From CAZDXJ01 sp964509475 (lineage in GTDB: Bacteria > Pseudomonadota > Gammaproteobacteria > Methylococcales > Methylomonadaceae): a DNA stretch of 5,321 bases. Shown here piece by piece: positions 5,243-5,321 of this stretch. The DNA is taken from positions 1 through 5,321 of the forward strand of contig CAZDXJ010000108.1 in NCBI GenBank assembly GCA_964509475.1, given 5' to 3'. The position numbers and the translations under genes were made by a program. Below the pieces are notes generated by a model, which did not search any database, was not told where the DNA came from, and was given only the letters and a program-made list of their open reading frames with translations. The first letter of the stretch is position 1. Each line of letters begins with the position of its first letter.

Positions 5243-5321
5243 AGAAATACCATTGATGATGCAGATCACATCATCAATTTGAAGAATTCAAACCTTTACA
5301 ATCAATGGGTTATAAATTCCC
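5240..5321 (+). CDS. Possible start of a hypothetical gene, runs off the window
   Basis: An ATG at 5240, made by the last bases of the right repeat, opens a frame of 27 codons (MRNTIDDADHIIN and onward) with no stop before the window ends. The residue make-up is polar and AT-rich, and no family is recognisable. There is no clear Shine-Dalgarno (only GGAAAA upstream). The first codons include the 10-bp inverted repeat at 5252-5278, which may account for part of the sequence instead of coding. Confidence 0.3.
   Translation, partial: MRNTIDDADHIINLKNSNLYNQWVINS
5252..5278. repeat. 10-bp inverted repeat
   Basis: ATTGATGATG at 5252-5261 and CATCATCAAT at 5269-5278 are perfect inverse copies separated by 7 bases. 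It lies 10 bases beyond the right direct repeat. It could be an operator dyad or a hairpin; no poly-T follows, so a terminator is unlikely. Confidence 0.55.

Noticed and set aside
5176..5256. A 26-codon ORF in the right repeat (MTAPIYPSWY...) whose frame is also kept in the left repeat
   Set aside because: The conservation is explained by the symmetric hairpin arms; there is no Shine-Dalgarno and the two copies diverge after about ten residues.

Overview
The window looks like a piece of a gammaproteobacterial chromosome: a GC-rich housekeeping block at the left and an AT-richer accessory block to its right. The assignment to Gammaproteobacteria rests on the TadA and hemolysin III type sequences, the REP-like repeats with an IS200-like transposase, and the HigBA type. 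I cannot name a genus.

Left block, minus strand (1-2183): transcription runs leftward through a REP-associated tyrosine transposase (RAYT), tadA (tRNA adenosine deaminase) and trhA (hemolysin III / PAQR-like membrane protein), then reaches the first codons of a gene with a signal peptide that leaves the window at base 1. Bases 57-236 hold no gene or terminator I can support. The RAYT is framed by two near-identical hairpin repeats in opposite orientation (1400-1422 and 2161-2183). The left one encodes the last residues of the transposase and ends 5 bases from the tadA start codon, so tadA lacks an obvious ribosome-binding site of its own.

Middle (2184-3658), plus strand: a GT23/O-fucosyltransferase-like glycosyltransferase of about 42% GC where sampled (a tadA sample is 72%), apparently recently acquired, then a single-domain cupin.

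Right block (3659-5321), plus strand: a higB-higA toxin-antitoxin operon, with an apparent autoregulatory palindrome inside its promoter, overlaps an ORF carrying only the N-terminal part of a TOTE-type archaeo-eukaryotic primase. That ORF stops just after the catalytic DxD motif, so the conflict-system gene looks truncated. The unit lies between two 81-base direct repeats (3741-3821 and 5162-5242), each with a 9-bp hairpin. A near-perfect Shine-Dalgarno sequence with an 8-codon ORF is cut off at the left repeat, and a possible new gene starts at the end of the right one. The most interesting lead is this repeat-bounded higBA plus primase-fragment cassette: either the remnant of a defence island or a unit moved by a non-autonomous repeat family.
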